Origin: Pseudomonadota bacterium
GTDB lineage: Bacteria; Pseudomonadota; Alphaproteobacteria; Rhizobiales; Pleomorphomonadaceae
Length of the DNA: 64,000 nt
Assembly (NCBI GenBank): GCA_018262575.1
Contig: JAGSYU010000003.1
Location: 1 to 64,000 of the forward strand
Direction: 5' to 3'
The number at the start of each line of letters is the position of its first letter. Position 1 is the first letter of the stretch. This document shows, piece after piece, positions 1-12,448 of the stretch. Both the position numbers and the translations under genes were made by a program. The notes beneath the pieces are model-generated. The model saw only the letters and a list, made by a program, of their open reading frames with translations, was not told the origin of the DNA and made no database searches.

Positions 1-108
1 GCCGGCGACAAGGTGCTGTTCGGCAAGTGGTCGGGCACCGAGGTGAAGATCGACGGTCAGGACCTCCTGATCATGAAGGAATCCGACGTGATGGGCATCA
101 TCGGCTGA
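1..108 (+). CDS. groES: Co-chaperonin GroES, C-terminal fragment (5' end outside window)
   Basis: Frame 1 reads [35 protein letters not shown], a typical GroES C-terminus, directly upstream of groEL. Confidence 0.95.
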   Translation, partial: AGDKVLFGKWSGTEVKIDGQDLLIMKESDVMGIIG

Positions 109-137
109 TCCGATCAAGCCGCTCTGTCCTCCGTTAA

Positions 138-1793
<1,656 letters not shown>

Positions 1794-1828
1794 TCCAGAG
1801 GATCGAAGTTCTTCCGAACAGTAAAGTG

Positions 1829-1859
1829 GGGCGTCGCGCGAGCGGCGCCCTTTCTTTTG
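1829..1859 (+). terminator. Intrinsic terminator after groEL
   Basis: 9-bp stem GGGCGTCGC/GCGGCGCCC (one G-T wobble), GCGA loop, then TTTCTTTT. Confidence 0.8.
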
Positions 1860-2041
1860 CCGATTGCAGACCGCGCCTTACCAAAGCTTCATCCGCGCCG
1901 CCGCAATATCGCCGCGATCGGGCAGTGCTGTCGCAGTCGCGAAACTTGGCGAATTTCTTGCGGCAGCAATGATTTTCATTGTCTGTGTGGCGGGATTCTG
2001 CGTCAGTTCGCCGAACCGATCCGCCGTTCCGGGGACAATCG

Positions 2042-3847
2042 ATGAAAGCACTTCTTGCGACGCTCGCGCTGGCCTGGCGTCTCGCCATTCCCTATTTCAA
2101 GGAAAGGCAACAGGGCGAACTCGCCTTCCGATGGTTCAAGATCCGCCTGCAGGAACGCTGGATCGGCCTCGGCTTCCTGGGGCTGATCCTCTCGCTCAAC
2201 GTGGCGCAGGTCTACCTCAACGTCCAATTCAACAGTTGGTACAATCGCTTCTACACGGCGATGCAGGATCGCAACGGTCCGACCTTCTGGACCGAACTCG
2301 TCTTCTGGTGCGTGATCGTCGCCCCGCTGATCACCTCCCTCGTCGTCGAGGTCTACCTCACCAACTGGCTGCGCATCCGCTGGCGGGACTGGATGACCGA
2401 ACATTTCGTCAACCGCTGGATGAGCAATGCCAATTACTACCGTCTCTCGCAGCTTGCCGCTGGCACCGATAACCCCGACCAGCGCATCGCCGAGGACATC
2501 CGCGACTTTATCCTCAGCACGCTGACCATCTTCGTCCAGATCTTCAACACGGTGCTGACGCTCTACGCCTTCACCATGGTTCTGTGGACGATCTCGGCGG
2601 AGTTTCCCTATTCGATCGGCGGGTTCGATCTTTCCACCATTCCCGGCTATCTCGTCTGGGCGGCGGTCATCTACTCGATCATCGGCACCTATTTTACCCA
2701 CCTCACGGGCCGCAAGCTGATCGTGCTGCGCTTCCGCCAGCAGCATGTGGAGGCCGACTTTCGCTTTGCCATGATGCGATTGCGCGAGAACGCCGAGGAA
2801 GTGGCCCTCTTGAAGGGTGAGGAGCCCGAAAAGCGGGTCTTCAGAGGCGCCTTCGAGCAGTTGAAGGCGAACTTCTACGAAATCATGGACGTCACACGGA
2901 ACCTCAACATCGTCACGGGGCTCTACGGCAACTTCTCCGTCATCTTTCCTCTCATCATGCTGGCTCCGGCCTATTTCCTGGCGGGCTCGACCATGCAGCT
3001 CGGCGTGCTGATGCAGACCGCGCAGGCCTTCGGCAAGGTGCAGGATAATTTCTCCATCTTCGTCTCCCTTTATGACACCATCGCCAACTGGAAGGCGGTT
3101 CTTGATCGCCTCACCACTTTCGAGCGGGCGATGTCGATCGTTGAAGCCGACGCCGCTCGACCGGGCGTGGTGCTGAAGCCAGTCAACGGCGACGCCATCA
3201 CCGCCGATGGCGCCATCGTTGCCCTGCCCGACGGCCGACCGCTCGTCCGCCTCGACGGGGTCGCCTTCCAGAAGGGAAAATCGGTGCTGATTTCCGGTCC
3301 GTCCGGCGCCGGCAAAACGTCGGTGTTCCGGGCGCTATCCGGAATCTGGCCGTTCGGTGCCGGCGAACTCGGCATCCCCGAGGACGCGCGCGTCATGGTG
3401 TTGCCGCAGACCGCCTACCTGCCGCTCGGCACGCTTCGGCAGGCGCTCGCCTATCCGCAACCGGCCGAGGTCCACGACGACGCCGAAGTGCGCGACGTAT
3501 TGTCCGCCGTCGGCCTCGGCGCCTTTGCCGACCGGCTCGATGATCTCTCCGAGGGTCCCAACCTCGCCTCGCGCCTGTCCGGCGGCGAGCAACAGCGCGT
3601 CGCCATCGCCCGGGCCATCCTGGCCGAGCCCGATTTCCTGCTGCTCGACGAGGCCACCGCCTCGTTGGACGAGACCTCGGAAGCAACGCTCTATCGGCTG
3701 CTCAGGGAGCGGTTGCCAACGGCGGCGATTGTTTCCATCGGTCACCGCTCGTCGCTCAAGCCGCTTCACGACGAGCTCGTAGCGCTGCGGAAGCAGGACG
3801 GCGGCCCCTTCGTGCTGGGCGCGGCAACGGCCATCGCCGCCACCTGA
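2042..3847 (+). CDS. SbmA/BacA-like (YddA-type) ABC transporter, fused permease and ATPase
   Basis: N-terminal membrane region (ABC_membrane_2-like) plus Walker A GPSGAGKTS and signature [14 protein letters not shown]; start chosen at MKALLATLALAWRL. Confidence 0.85.
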   Translation: MKALLATLALAWRLAIPYFKERQQGELAFRWFKIRLQERWIGLGFLGLILSLNVAQVYLNVQFNSWYNRFYTAMQDRNGPTFWTELVFWCVIVAPLITSLVVEVYLTNWLRIRWRDWMTEHFVNRWMSNANYYRLSQLAAGTDNPDQRIAEDIRDFILSTLTIFVQIFNTVLTLYAFTMVLWTISAEFPYSIGGFDLSTIPGYLVWAAVIYSIIGTYFTHLTGRKLIVLRFRQQHVEADFRFAMMRLRENAEEVALLKGEEPEKRVFRGAFEQLKANFYEIMDVTRNLNIVTGLYGNFSVIFPLIMLAPAYFLAGSTMQLGVLMQTAQAFGKVQDNFSIFVSLYDTIANWKAVLDRLTTFERAMSIVEADAARPGVVLKPVNGDAITADGAIVALPDGRPLVRLDGVAFQKGKSVLISGPSGAGKTSVFRALSGIWPFGAGELGIPEDARVMVLPQTAYLPLGTLRQALAYPQPAEVHDDAEVRDVLSAVGLGAFADRLDDLSEGPNLASRLSGGEQQRVAIARAILAEPDFLLLDEATASLDETSEATLYRLLRERLPTAAIVSIGHRSSLKPLHDELVALRKQDGGPFVLGAATAIAAT

Positions 3848-3880
3848 TGGGTGCCGCGCCCCGTAGAGACAGCACGCCAT

Positions 3881-3924
3881 GCGACGCATTGTTTCCTTGA
3901 CGGGAACAATGCGTCGCTCTTTTT
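3881..3924 (+). terminator. Strong intrinsic terminator
   Basis: 16-bp stem GCGACGCATTGTTTCC/GGGAACAATGCGTCGC, 5-nt loop, followed by TCTTTTT. Confidence 0.9.
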
Positions 3925-4014
3925 ATGTCTATGCTGACCGTTTATGCGTAGCTATACGGATAGCAACGGCGTCAGGCGATGCCGCCCGCATCTCTCGATC
4001 GTGGAGTTTCCAAT

Positions 4015-4431
4015 ATGGACAGCATCAAGGCCCCGGCCCTGCTCGCCGGACGCATTCTTCTCTCTATTCTTTTCATCACGTCCGGCTGGGGCAAGATCAC
4101 TGGCTATGCCGGCATCGCCGGCTACATGGAGTCGATGGGCGTGCCATCCCTCCTGCTGCCGCTGGTCATCCTGACGGAACTCGGTGGCGGCCTCGCCATT
4201 CTGGTCGGCTTCCAGACCCGCATCGCTGCCTTCCTGCTGGCTGGCTTCTGCGTCGTCTCCGGTTACCTCTTCCACTACAAGGCGATCTCCGGCACTGCCG
4301 GCCAGGAGATGATGGATATGATGAACTGGCTAGCCTTCATGAAGAACGTCACCATCGCCGGTGGTTTTCTGGCGCTGGTCGGCTCGGGCGCTGGCGCGCT
4401 GTCGGTCGACGCCAAGCTCGGCAAGGCCTGA
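4015..4431 (+). CDS. DoxX family membrane protein
   Basis: MDSIKAPALLAGRILLSILFITSGWGKITGYAG..., DoxX-like hydrophobic protein. Confidence 0.85.
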   Translation: MDSIKAPALLAGRILLSILFITSGWGKITGYAGIAGYMESMGVPSLLLPLVILTELGGGLAILVGFQTRIAAFLLAGFCVVSGYLFHYKAISGTAGQEMMDMMNWLAFMKNVTIAGGFLALVGSGAGALSVDAKLGKA

Positions 4432-4513
4432 CCAGACAACACAACCGAAAGGGCGGGCGACAGGCCGGAACGACCGCTTCGCCTTGCCCTTTTGGCGCTT
4501 ATCGATTACTTGG

Positions 4514-4540
4514 AAACCCGCGCGCCCCGCTCGCGGGTTT
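4514..4540 (+). terminator. Hairpin terminator between doxX-like gene and hisS
   Basis: AAACCCGCG / CGCGGGTTT 9-bp stem; weak downstream T run. Confidence 0.55.
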
Positions 4541-4587
4541 TCGCGCGTTTTGGCTGTTGTCGGCCACTATCCCAGGATACAGGACTG

Positions 4588-6081
4588 ATGTCGGATTATC
4601 TCAAGGCGCGCCTGCCGCGCGGTCTCGTCGATCGGACCCCCGCCGAACTCAAGGCGACCGAGGCCATGATCGAGACCATCCGACATACTTATGAACTCTA
4701 CGGTTTCGAGCCGGTGGAGACGCCGCTCATCGAGTATACCGATGCGCTCGGCAAGTTCCTGCCCGATCAGGATCGGCCGAACGAAGGCGTATTCTCCTTC
4801 CAGGATGATGACGAGCAGTGGCTGTCGCTGCGGTATGACCTGACGGCGCCGCTCGCACGCTTCTATGCCGAGAACCATGAGAAGCTGCCGAAGCCCTATC
4901 GTAGCTACAGAAATGGCTGGGTGTTCCGCAACGAAAAGCCCGGCCCCGGTCGTTTCCGCCAGTTCATGCAGTTCGACGCCGATACGGTCGGCGCGCCGTC
5001 GGTAGCCGCCGATGCCGAGATCTGCATGATGATGGCCGACACCATGGAGGCGCTCGGCCTCAAGGGTCAGTTCGTCGTCCGCGTCAACAACCGCAAGGTG
5101 CTGGACGGGGTGATGGAAGTGATTGGCCTGGCCGGCGACGACAAGGCCTCGGCGCGCCTGACCGTGCTCCGCGCCATCGACAAGCTCGACAAGATCGGCG
5201 CCTCCGGGGTGCGCGACCTGCTCGGTGCCGGCCGCTGGGAGAATCCGGAGGAAAAGTCCGGCGACTTCACCAAGGGGGCCGGTCTTCAGTCCGAGGCGGT
5301 CGACGTGGTGCTGGCCTTCGTGGCTAGCGGCACCGACAGCGCGGCAACGACCGTCGACACTCTCGGCAAGCTGGTCGTCGGCAGTGCTCGGGGCAGCGAG
5401 GGCGTCGAGGAACTGAAGCTGATTGCCAGCCTGGTCGACGCCGCCGGTTATGCCGACCGGGTGAAGATCGATCCGTCGGTGGTGCGCGGGCTCGAATATT
5501 ACACCGGCCCGGTGTTCGAGGCGGAGCTTACCTTTGAAGTAACCGGCGACGATGGCCGGCCGGTGCGCTTCGGCTCGGTGGGCGGCGGCGGCCGCTACGA
5601 CGGGCTGGTTGGCCGCTTCCTGAAGGAACCGGTGCCGGCCACCGGCTTCTCGATTGGCGTCTCCCGCCTGATGGCGGCGCTGCGGACGCTCGGCAAGATG
5701 GGTGCCGACAAGGTCAACGGCCCCGTCTGCGTCCTCGTCATGGATAAGGGACCGGAGGCGCTCGCCGGTTACCAGAAGATGGTGGCCGAGTTGCGGGCCG
5801 CCGGCATCGCCTCCGAGATGTATCTCGGCGCGTCCGGCATGAAGGCGCAGATGAAATACGCCGACCGCCGCAATGCCCCTTGCGTCATTATCGAAGGTTC
5901 GAACGAGCGCGAGGCCGGCATCGTCCAGATCAAGGACCTCGCCCTCGGCAAGGAACTGTCGGCCGGCATCACCGACAACGCAGAATGGCGGGCGGCGCGC
6001 CCGGCCCAGAAGGAAGTCGCCCGCGCCAACCTCGTTGCCGAAGTGAGAGCGATCGTCGAGGCGATCGGAGGCGCCGCATGA
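4588..6081 (+). CDS. hisS: Histidyl-tRNA synthetase
   Basis: [21 protein letters not shown]..., class II aaRS motifs, [12 protein letters not shown]; overlaps hisZ by 4 nt. Confidence 0.95.
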   Translation: MSDYLKARLPRGLVDRTPAELKATEAMIETIRHTYELYGFEPVETPLIEYTDALGKFLPDQDRPNEGVFSFQDDDEQWLSLRYDLTAPLARFYAENHEKLPKPYRSYRNGWVFRNEKPGPGRFRQFMQFDADTVGAPSVAADAEICMMMADTMEALGLKGQFVVRVNNRKVLDGVMEVIGLAGDDKASARLTVLRAIDKLDKIGASGVRDLLGAGRWENPEEKSGDFTKGAGLQSEAVDVVLAFVASGTDSAATTVDTLGKLVVGSARGSEGVEELKLIASLVDAAGYADRVKIDPSVVRGLEYYTGPVFEAELTFEVTGDDGRPVRFGSVGGGGRYDGLVGRFLKEPVPATGFSIGVSRLMAALRTLGKMGADKVNGPVCVLVMDKGPEALAGYQKMVAELRAAGIASEMYLGASGMKAQMKYADRRNAPCVIIEGSNEREAGIVQIKDLALGKELSAGITDNAEWRAARPAQKEVARANLVAEVRAIVEAIGGAA

Positions 6082-7214
6082 CAGACGCCACCCAGATCGC
6101 CCTCGACAGCTTCAAGGCCGCCGGGTTTGCCGTCGTCGACGTGCCGGTGCTGCTGCCGATGGAGGATTTCGTCCGCATCTCCGGTGAGGAATTCCGTCGC
6201 CGCATCTTCGTGACCTCGTCGAACAACGGCCACGACTGGTGCCTCAGGCCGGAGTTCACCATCCCCGTGGTGCGCACCATGCTCAGCGCTGAGCCGGCCG
6301 GTGGCCGCTTCTGCTACTCCGGCCGCGTCTTCCGGAACGGCCGCCCCGGCGAGGCCGACGAGGTGTGGCAGGTGGGCGGCGAGATCCTGGGCGACCACGA
6401 TCCCGTGACGACCGACGCCGCCGCTCTGGCCCATGCCGTGGCGATCACCGCGGCGTGCGGCGTTTCCCGTCAACGCATCGTCGTCGGCGACGTGGCGCTG
6501 TTCTCGGCGCTGCTTGCCGCGCTCGACATTCCGCCGGCCTGGCGAGCCCGCCTCACCGCGCTGTTCGGCGAGCCCGAGAAGATCGCCGACACGCTGGCGC
6601 GCCTTGAGCAGCGCCGTTTCGGCTTTCCCGGCTTTGCCGCCCATGCCGAGATCATCGAGGCGCTGTCCGTATTCCCGGCCGAGAAGGTCGGGCAGCTGTT
6701 CGCCGATATCCTGTCGATTGCCGGCGTGAAGACGGTTGGTGGCCGCACCACCGGCGAGATCGCCGAGCGGGTGCTCGAACAGGCCATGCTCGGCGCCTCC
6801 GACGGGGTGCCGGCCGGGACCATCGCGGCCATCGCCGAGTTCATGTCGATGCAGGACGACAATGGCAGCGACCTGTCCATTGCGGACGGCGTCCTTCGTC
6901 TTGAAGCGCTATCGAGCCGCATCGGCGACCGTGCCCCGTTCCGCGCTGCCGTCGACCGTTTCAAGGCGCGCGTTGCGGCGATTGCCGCGCTCGGCGTCGA
7001 CCTTTCGACGCTGCACTATGCCGCCGGCTTCGGCCGACGCCTCGGCTATTACGACGGCTTCGTGTTCGACATCCACGACGCCAACCGCGTCGAGGTCGGC
7101 CAGGTGAGCGGCGGCGGCCGCTACGATGGCTTGGTCCGCCACTTCAGGGCCGCCGAGGCGGTCAAGGCGGTCGGCTTCGCCGTCTGGCCCGAGCGCTTCC
7201 GGAGGGCGTCATGA
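6078..7214 (+). CDS. hisZ: ATP phosphoribosyltransferase regulatory subunit
   Basis: HisS-like paralogue lacking the anticodon domain, between hisS and hisG with ATGA overlaps on both sides. Confidence 0.9.
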   Translation: MTDATQIALDSFKAAGFAVVDVPVLLPMEDFVRISGEEFRRRIFVTSSNNGHDWCLRPEFTIPVVRTMLSAEPAGGRFCYSGRVFRNGRPGEADEVWQVGGEILGDHDPVTTDAAALAHAVAITAACGVSRQRIVVGDVALFSALLAALDIPPAWRARLTALFGEPEKIADTLARLEQRRFGFPGFAAHAEIIEALSVFPAEKVGQLFADILSIAGVKTVGGRTTGEIAERVLEQAMLGASDGVPAGTIAAIAEFMSMQDDNGSDLSIADGVLRLEALSSRIGDRAPFRAAVDRFKARVAAIAALGVDLSTLHYAAGFGRRLGYYDGFVFDIHDANRVEVGQVSGGGRYDGLVRHFRAAEAVKAVGFAVWPERFRRAS

Positions 7215-8203
7215 CCGAACCGTTGATCGTCGCCGTGCCGTCCAAAGGGCGGTTGCAGGAGCAGACGCTGGCCTTCTTCGAGCGCTCCGGTCTGCCGGTT
7301 CGCCAAGCCCGCGGCGCGCGTGACTATTTCGGCACGATCGATGGCCTCAACGGCGTCGAGGTGCAGTTCCGCTCGGCCTCCGAGATCGCCCGCGAGATCG
7401 GCGCCGGCAATGTCCATCTCGCCGTCACCGGCATCGACCTGTTGCACGAGACGCTGGGTGGCGACGATGGCGCCCGCGTGGTTGCCGAGGAGGCGCCCTA
7501 CCCCGCCCATATCGTGACGCGGCTCGGCTTCGGTCGTGCCGACGTGGTGGTGGCCGTGCCGCAGGCCTGGCTCGACGTGCAGACCATGGCCGATCTCGCC
7601 GACGTCGCCGCCCGCTTCCGCCTCAAGCACTACCGCCCCCTGCGCGTTGCCACCAAATACGTTGCCTTGACGCGGCGCTTTCTGACCGCCCATGGCGTCC
7701 ACGATTACCTGATCGTCGAGAGCCCCGGTGCCACCGAAGGTGCGCCGGCCGCCGGCACCGCCGAACTGATCGTCGACATCACCTCGACCGGTCAGACGCT
7801 GGTCGAGAATGGACTCAAGATTGTCGATGATGGCGTCATCATGCGCTCGGAGGCGGCGCTCGCCGCCTCGCTGGCCGCCCGCTGGACGAACGCCACCCGC
7901 GCCGCCTGCCGCGGCATGCTCACCCGCATCGCCGCCGATGACAGGGCGCGTTCGGTGCGGCGCATCGACGCCGTCATGCGGCCGTCGTCGATGCTGCCCG
8001 ACGAACTCAGAGGGCGCGACGACCTGACGCTCCTGTCGCTGCACGACGAAGGGCTCAGCCTGCTGGCACCGAAGGCCCACGCCCAAGCGGAAGCCGAGGC
8101 GCTGATCACCCGCGGCGCCACGACGGTAACCATTTCGGCGGTGGAATACGTGTTCGAGGCGAAGAACGCGCTCTACGAGACGCTCGAGGCGAAGCTCGGG
8201 TGA
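7211..8203 (+). CDS. hisG: ATP phosphoribosyltransferase
   Basis: [27 protein letters not shown]..., HisG-type; order hisS-hisZ-hisG. Confidence 0.93.
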   Translation: MTEPLIVAVPSKGRLQEQTLAFFERSGLPVRQARGARDYFGTIDGLNGVEVQFRSASEIAREIGAGNVHLAVTGIDLLHETLGGDDGARVVAEEAPYPAHIVTRLGFGRADVVVAVPQAWLDVQTMADLADVAARFRLKHYRPLRVATKYVALTRRFLTAHGVHDYLIVESPGATEGAPAAGTAELIVDITSTGQTLVENGLKIVDDGVIMRSEAALAASLAARWTNATRAACRGMLTRIAADDRARSVRRIDAVMRPSSMLPDELRGRDDLTLLSLHDEGLSLLAPKAHAQAEAEALITRGATTVTISAVEYVFEAKNALYETLEAKLG

Positions 8204-8355
8204 ACGATGGCGACAACCGCCGAGGTATCGACGATCATTTGGGCCGGCCGCGTTCGCCGTAGAGCAGTTCGGCATGATCTGAAATTCGACCACACCGTCT
8301 CGCTACATGCGTGGGGCCGGACCACGAGAACGGGAGATTGGTTTGGTCTGCAACC

Positions 8356-8976
8356 TCACCTCGGCCGGACGAAGACGGCACGGTCCTTCTCGACGGCATC
8401 GCGGATATCGCAGCCCTCGAGATGGTCGTTGACGAGGCCCATGGCCTGCATGAAGGCATAGACGGTGGTCGGGCCGACGAAGCCCCAGCCACGCTTCCTG
8501 AGTTCCTTGGACAGCGCCGTCGATTCCACCGTCTTCGGCAGGATATCCTTCGGCGTGAAGACGGCCGGCCGACTCCCCGGATCGGGCTCGAATCGCCAGA
8601 CGAAGGCGGCGAGCGAGCCGGCCTCCTGCTGCAACTCCAGCGCCCGACGGGCGTTGTTGATCGTCGAGACGATCTTGCCGCGATGGCGGACGATACCGGC
8701 GTCACCCACCAGCCGCTCGACGTCCTCGTCGGTGAATGCGGCGACGGTCGGGATGTCAAAGCCGGCGAAAGCCGCACGGAAATTCTCGCGCTTTTTCAGG
8801 ATAGTGATCCAGGCAAGGCCCGACTGGAAGCCCTCGAGGCAGAGCTTTTCGAACAGACGCCGGTCATCGCTGACCGGCCGGCCCCATTCCTCGTCGTGAT
8901 AGCGGCGGTAGAGTGGGTCGTGGCCCGCCCAGAAGCAGCGACTGACGCCGTCGTCGCCGGTGATGATGCCATCCAT
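8356..8976 (-). CDS. tag: DNA-3-methyladenine glycosylase I
   Basis: RCFWAGHDPLYRRYHDEEWGRPVSDDRRLFEKLCLEGFQSGLAW is a Tag signature. Confidence 0.92.
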   Translation of the reverse strand: MDGIITGDDGVSRCFWAGHDPLYRRYHDEEWGRPVSDDRRLFEKLCLEGFQSGLAWITILKKRENFRAAFAGFDIPTVAAFTDEDVERLVGDAGIVRHRGKIVSTINNARRALELQQEAGSLAAFVWRFEPDPGSRPAVFTPKDILPKTVESTALSKELRKRGWGFVGPTTVYAFMQAMGLVNDHLEGCDIRDAVEKDRAVFVRPR

Positions 8977-9054
8977 GCCCGCTGTCCTTCGCCCGGTGGT
9001 CGTGGTTTCCCAACCCTAGCGGCACAGTTGGTCGCAAATTGGCAGCAGCAAAAA

Positions 9055-9075
9055 GGCGGCCGGAGACCGGCCGCC
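9055..9075 (-). terminator. Terminator for minus-strand cheZ
   Basis: GGCGGCCGG/CCGGCCGCC stem; on the minus strand followed by TTTTTGCTGC. Confidence 0.8.
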
Positions 9076-9100
9076 GCAAGCTTTCTTCGTCAAGGAACGG

Positions 9101-9805
9101 TCAGGCGAACAGTGCGTCGATGTCGTCCTGGCTGGCGCAATCGGCGGTCGGCAGCGCCGGCCCGTTGAGCAGTGCGGCGTCGCCAACACGGCGCAGCGAC
9201 TCGTCGGCTTCGATCGAGTTGAACGCCTCCATGCCGCCCCAGATCTCCATCATGCGGTTGACGCGATCTTCGATGAAGCGAAGCACGTTGACCACCTTGG
9301 TGATGCGCTGACCGGTGAGGTCCTGGAAGTTGCAGGCCTCGTAAATGGCCAGCACGCGCTCCTGGATGTCGGCGGCCATTGCCTGCTGGTCGCCCTTGAG
9401 ATGGGCGACGAGATTGTTGGCGTCCTCGTCGATCCTCTCCACCGCCGACAGGATGCTTTCGGTGGCCTGCTCGGTCCCATGCACCACCGCGCCGAGTTCG
9501 TCGGTAACGCGGCTCATGTCCTCGCCCTTGAAGCCAGATACATGAAGGCTGGCGATTTCCTGCTTGGTGCGGGAGATCGCTTCGGTGATGGTGTCCATCT
9601 CGGCCTTAAGCTTGTAGGCCTCGTTGAACTGCTTCTGATAGTCGGCGATGATGTCCCTGCTGATCTCCTGATGCGGCTTGACCAGCCTCTTGATCTCGTT
9701 GAGTTCGTGGAGGATCGCGTCGGCGCGGAAGTCTCCTGCCGGCTCGGACACCGCGCCGACGCCAAGCATAGCTTCGATACGATAAGCCTTGCGAGCCAAC
9801 CCCAT
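9101..9805 (-). CDS. cheZ: CheZ-like chemotaxis protein phosphatase
   Basis: EACNFQDLTGQRITKVV core motif and C-terminal SQDDIDALFA typical of the CheY-binding tail. Confidence 0.8.
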   Translation of the reverse strand: MGLARKAYRIEAMLGVGAVSEPAGDFRADAILHELNEIKRLVKPHQEISRDIIADYQKQFNEAYKLKAEMDTITEAISRTKQEIASLHVSGFKGEDMSRVTDELGAVVHGTEQATESILSAVERIDEDANNLVAHLKGDQQAMAADIQERVLAIYEACNFQDLTGQRITKVVNVLRFIEDRVNRMMEIWGGMEAFNSIEADESLRRVGDAALLNGPALPTADCASQDDIDALFA

Positions 9806-10094
9806 ATTTCACTCCTCGCATCCGCGTCCGGGAAACATCGCCAAGACTTGACGACGCCACCGATTGATCGAACTCTACGAGCCCGGCGGTTAACAACGCG
9901 TATTGCGGAAACAATCGCAGGCAAATTTTCCCGTAGAATTTCAGATAGTTGGCGTAAATATTTATACTTTTTCTTAACCATGACGGCAGGTCGATCGATT
10001 TGAACGGAATTAGGTTGCATCCCGTTCACCATTCCTAGAGCGGCGGTCCATAGCCTTGTCTTCGCTGTGCGGACGGCGAGGCCGCCGACCGTAC

Positions 10095-10829
10095 ATGGAC
10101 ATCCATCAATCGAGGTTCCCACCGATGAGAGCTGCCGCCTTGTTCCTCGCCGGGGTTGCCGCCGTCGCGGTCACGACGGGTTCGGCCGTCGCCCAGGCGG
10201 GCCGTTATCTCGCGCCACCGCCGATCGTGCTGTCACCCAATCTCACCGACCCCTGGGTGATGCAACTTCAACCCGGCAACGTACCGATTTATGCGGCGCC
10301 CCAGGCGCGCACCCCCAGCGCATGGTCGACACCGACCGCCGAAGCCCCCCCGACGCGCAAGGTCGATCCGCGCACGCTGCCGCTTTCGCCCGAACTCCTG
10401 CCGCAGGAAGTCGCCTACGACGGTCCCGGCGCTCCCGGGGCCATCGTCATCGATACCGTCAACCGCTTCCTTTACCTCGTCGAGGCAGGTGGCACGGCGC
10501 GCCGCTACGGTGTCGGAGTCGGCCGACCCGGCTTTACCTGGGCCGGCGAACACCGCATTACGCGCAAGGCCGAATGGCCCGACTGGCATCCGCCAACCGA
10601 GATGCGCCAGCGCCAGCCCGGTCTGCCGGTGATGATGCCCGGCGGCCCGAAGAACCCCCTCGGAGCCCGCGCCATGTATCTCGGCTCGACGCTCTATCGC
10701 ATCCACGGGACTGCCGAACCCTGGACCATCGGTCGCGCCGTTTCCTCCGGCTGCATTCGTATGCGCAACGAAGACGTGAGCGATCTCTACGAGCGGGTGA
10801 AGGTCGGCACCCGGGTCATCGTGTTGTAG
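10095..10829 (+). CDS. L,D-transpeptidase (YkuD/ErfK family)
   Basis: YRIHGTAEPWTIGRAVSSGCIRMRNEDVSDLYERVKVGTRVIVL, YkuD catalytic motif; N-terminal signal-like segment. Confidence 0.9.
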   Translation: MDIHQSRFPPMRAAALFLAGVAAVAVTTGSAVAQAGRYLAPPPIVLSPNLTDPWVMQLQPGNVPIYAAPQARTPSAWSTPTAEAPPTRKVDPRTLPLSPELLPQEVAYDGPGAPGAIVIDTVNRFLYLVEAGGTARRYGVGVGRPGFTWAGEHRITRKAEWPDWHPPTEMRQRQPGLPVMMPGGPKNPLGARAMYLGSTLYRIHGTAEPWTIGRAVSSGCIRMRNEDVSDLYERVKVGTRVIVL

Positions 10830-10884
10830 CCGCCTCACTCCAACCTTTTTCGCTCAAGATTGGGCGGCGCGTACCCTTTTCGGC

Positions 10885-10923
10885 GGCGGCGGTCTCGACA
10901 GCCGAGACTGCCGCCTTCTAGTT
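10885..10923 (+). terminator. Terminator between tandem L,D-transpeptidases
   Basis: 13-bp stem GGCGGCGGTCTCG/CGAGACTGCCGCC (one wobble) followed by TTCTAGTTT. Confidence 0.65.
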
Positions 10924-10988
10924 TCCGGAAACTGTTGTGATTCGCTTTGCTGCGCCGCCAAGCGGCGCTTCCTCCTTCAGGTCTGTCC

Positions 10989-11660
10989 ATGGTGAAAATG
11001 TCCGTTGTTCCGGCGCACCCGCTGATGCTGGCGCTCGCTGCCGGTCTCGTCCTCTCCGCTTGCGTTTCATCGCAGCCGGTGGAGCCGCCGAAGCCTCCCG
11101 TCGTCGAAAAGCCCGTCGCGCCACTGTCGTATCTTCCTGACGACACCGCCGACGATCCGCGCGACCTCAACCTCGCTGGCGATCAGTTGCCGCCCGAGCC
11201 CTTCCGTCGGGCCGAGATCGACTTTCCGACCGACGAGCCGCCGGGAACGGTGATCGTCGATACGACCGAGAAGCATCTCTATCTCGTCGAGGAGGGTGGC
11301 AAGGCGCTCCGCTATGGGGTCGGCGTCGGCCGTTCGGGCTTTGCCTGGAAGGGCACAGTGGAGATTGGCAGCCGGCAAAAGTGGCCGCGCTGGTTCCCAC
11401 CCAAGGAAATGATCGCCCGTGAGGCCGGACGCGGGCACAATATTCCCGACATGATGGAAGGGCAGATCGGCAACCCGCTCGGCGCCCGCGCCCTCTATCT
11501 CTACGACGGCCCCAAGGACACGCTCTTCCGCATCCACGGCACCTTCGATCCGAAGAGCATCGGCACCAACGCCTCCTCGGGCTGCATCCGCATGGCCAAC
11601 GCCGACGTGATGGACCTCTATGAGCGCGTCAAGGTTGGTGCGCGCGTGGTGGTGCGCTGA
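10989..11660 (+). CDS. L,D-transpeptidase, probable lipoprotein
   Basis: Signal with LSACVSS lipobox-like sequence; FRIHGTFDPKSIGTNASSGCIRMANADVMDLYERVKVGARVVV. Confidence 0.9.
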   Translation: MVKMSVVPAHPLMLALAAGLVLSACVSSQPVEPPKPPVVEKPVAPLSYLPDDTADDPRDLNLAGDQLPPEPFRRAEIDFPTDEPPGTVIVDTTEKHLYLVEEGGKALRYGVGVGRSGFAWKGTVEIGSRQKWPRWFPPKEMIAREAGRGHNIPDMMEGQIGNPLGARALYLYDGPKDTLFRIHGTFDPKSIGTNASSGCIRMANADVMDLYERVKVGARVVVR

Positions 11661-11795
11661 GCGCTGGCGCCGCCCTGGAGCCGACCTCCGACTCGCCGAG
11701 GTGCGTCGGAGGAACGATCTCGAGCCAAAGAAAACTCTGTTCGCGACCGCCGAAAGCGTAGCGAGCCATCCTGGCAGAATTTGGGGTGGCGTTTC

Positions 11796-12152
11796 CTAAA
11801 ACTGGGCAATCCGCTTGGTGTAGGCGTCCAGTACGCAGCCGCGCGGATTGCCGGTCTGGGCGCATTTCAGCATCTGCGTCCGCCATGCGCGCTGCGATGC
11901 CCTGAGCTCCGGTACCGTGTCGGCCCGAGCACGGGCAAGCGCCCGCGAGAAATCCCGGGCAAGGCGCAGGTCAAGATCGGCGAGCGCGTCGTCGCCACAG
12001 ATCATCCTCTCGACTTCGGATTTGGCACCGTCGCAGTCGAAGCTGGGCTGTGCAGCGTGAGCCGGTAGTGCCAGCATCGCCAAAAGGACGATGGCAACGA
12101 TGCCGGTACCTGCCGCCAATCCACTCATGCCCGGCTCCCCTTGGTTGGACAT
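11796..12152 (-). CDS. LprI-like (DUF1311) secreted protein
   Basis: Signal peptide then SFDCDGAKSEVERMICGDDALADLDLRLARDFSRAL...LRASQRAWRTQMLKC, LprI-type Cys pattern. Confidence 0.7.
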   Translation of the reverse strand: MSNQGEPGMSGLAAGTGIVAIVLLAMLALPAHAAQPSFDCDGAKSEVERMICGDDALADLDLRLARDFSRALARARADTVPELRASQRAWRTQMLKCAQTGNPRGCVLDAYTKRIAQF

Positions 12153-12448
12153 ACCACTTTCGGCCGGCAAGACATCTTGCCGCCCGCATCGACGCGCCAG
12201 CTTCCGGAAGATTAGCGCATGAACCCGCTGCCCGTCCATGGTCGCCTGCATGGACCGCGGCAGTTATTAGTCAAGCAGAAATACCAGAAAGGCGACGCTT
12301 TTGAGGGCGAAAGCGGGCTTTTGCTGGCCGACGCTGCTTTACGTGTCCGTTGGCGGAAACCGCATGGCCGCCTGCGCGGGTCGCCGATTGCGAAGTTCGA
12401 TCGTTGCGCGTATCACCTTGGCCGCGAAATAAATAGAACGGGGCCACC

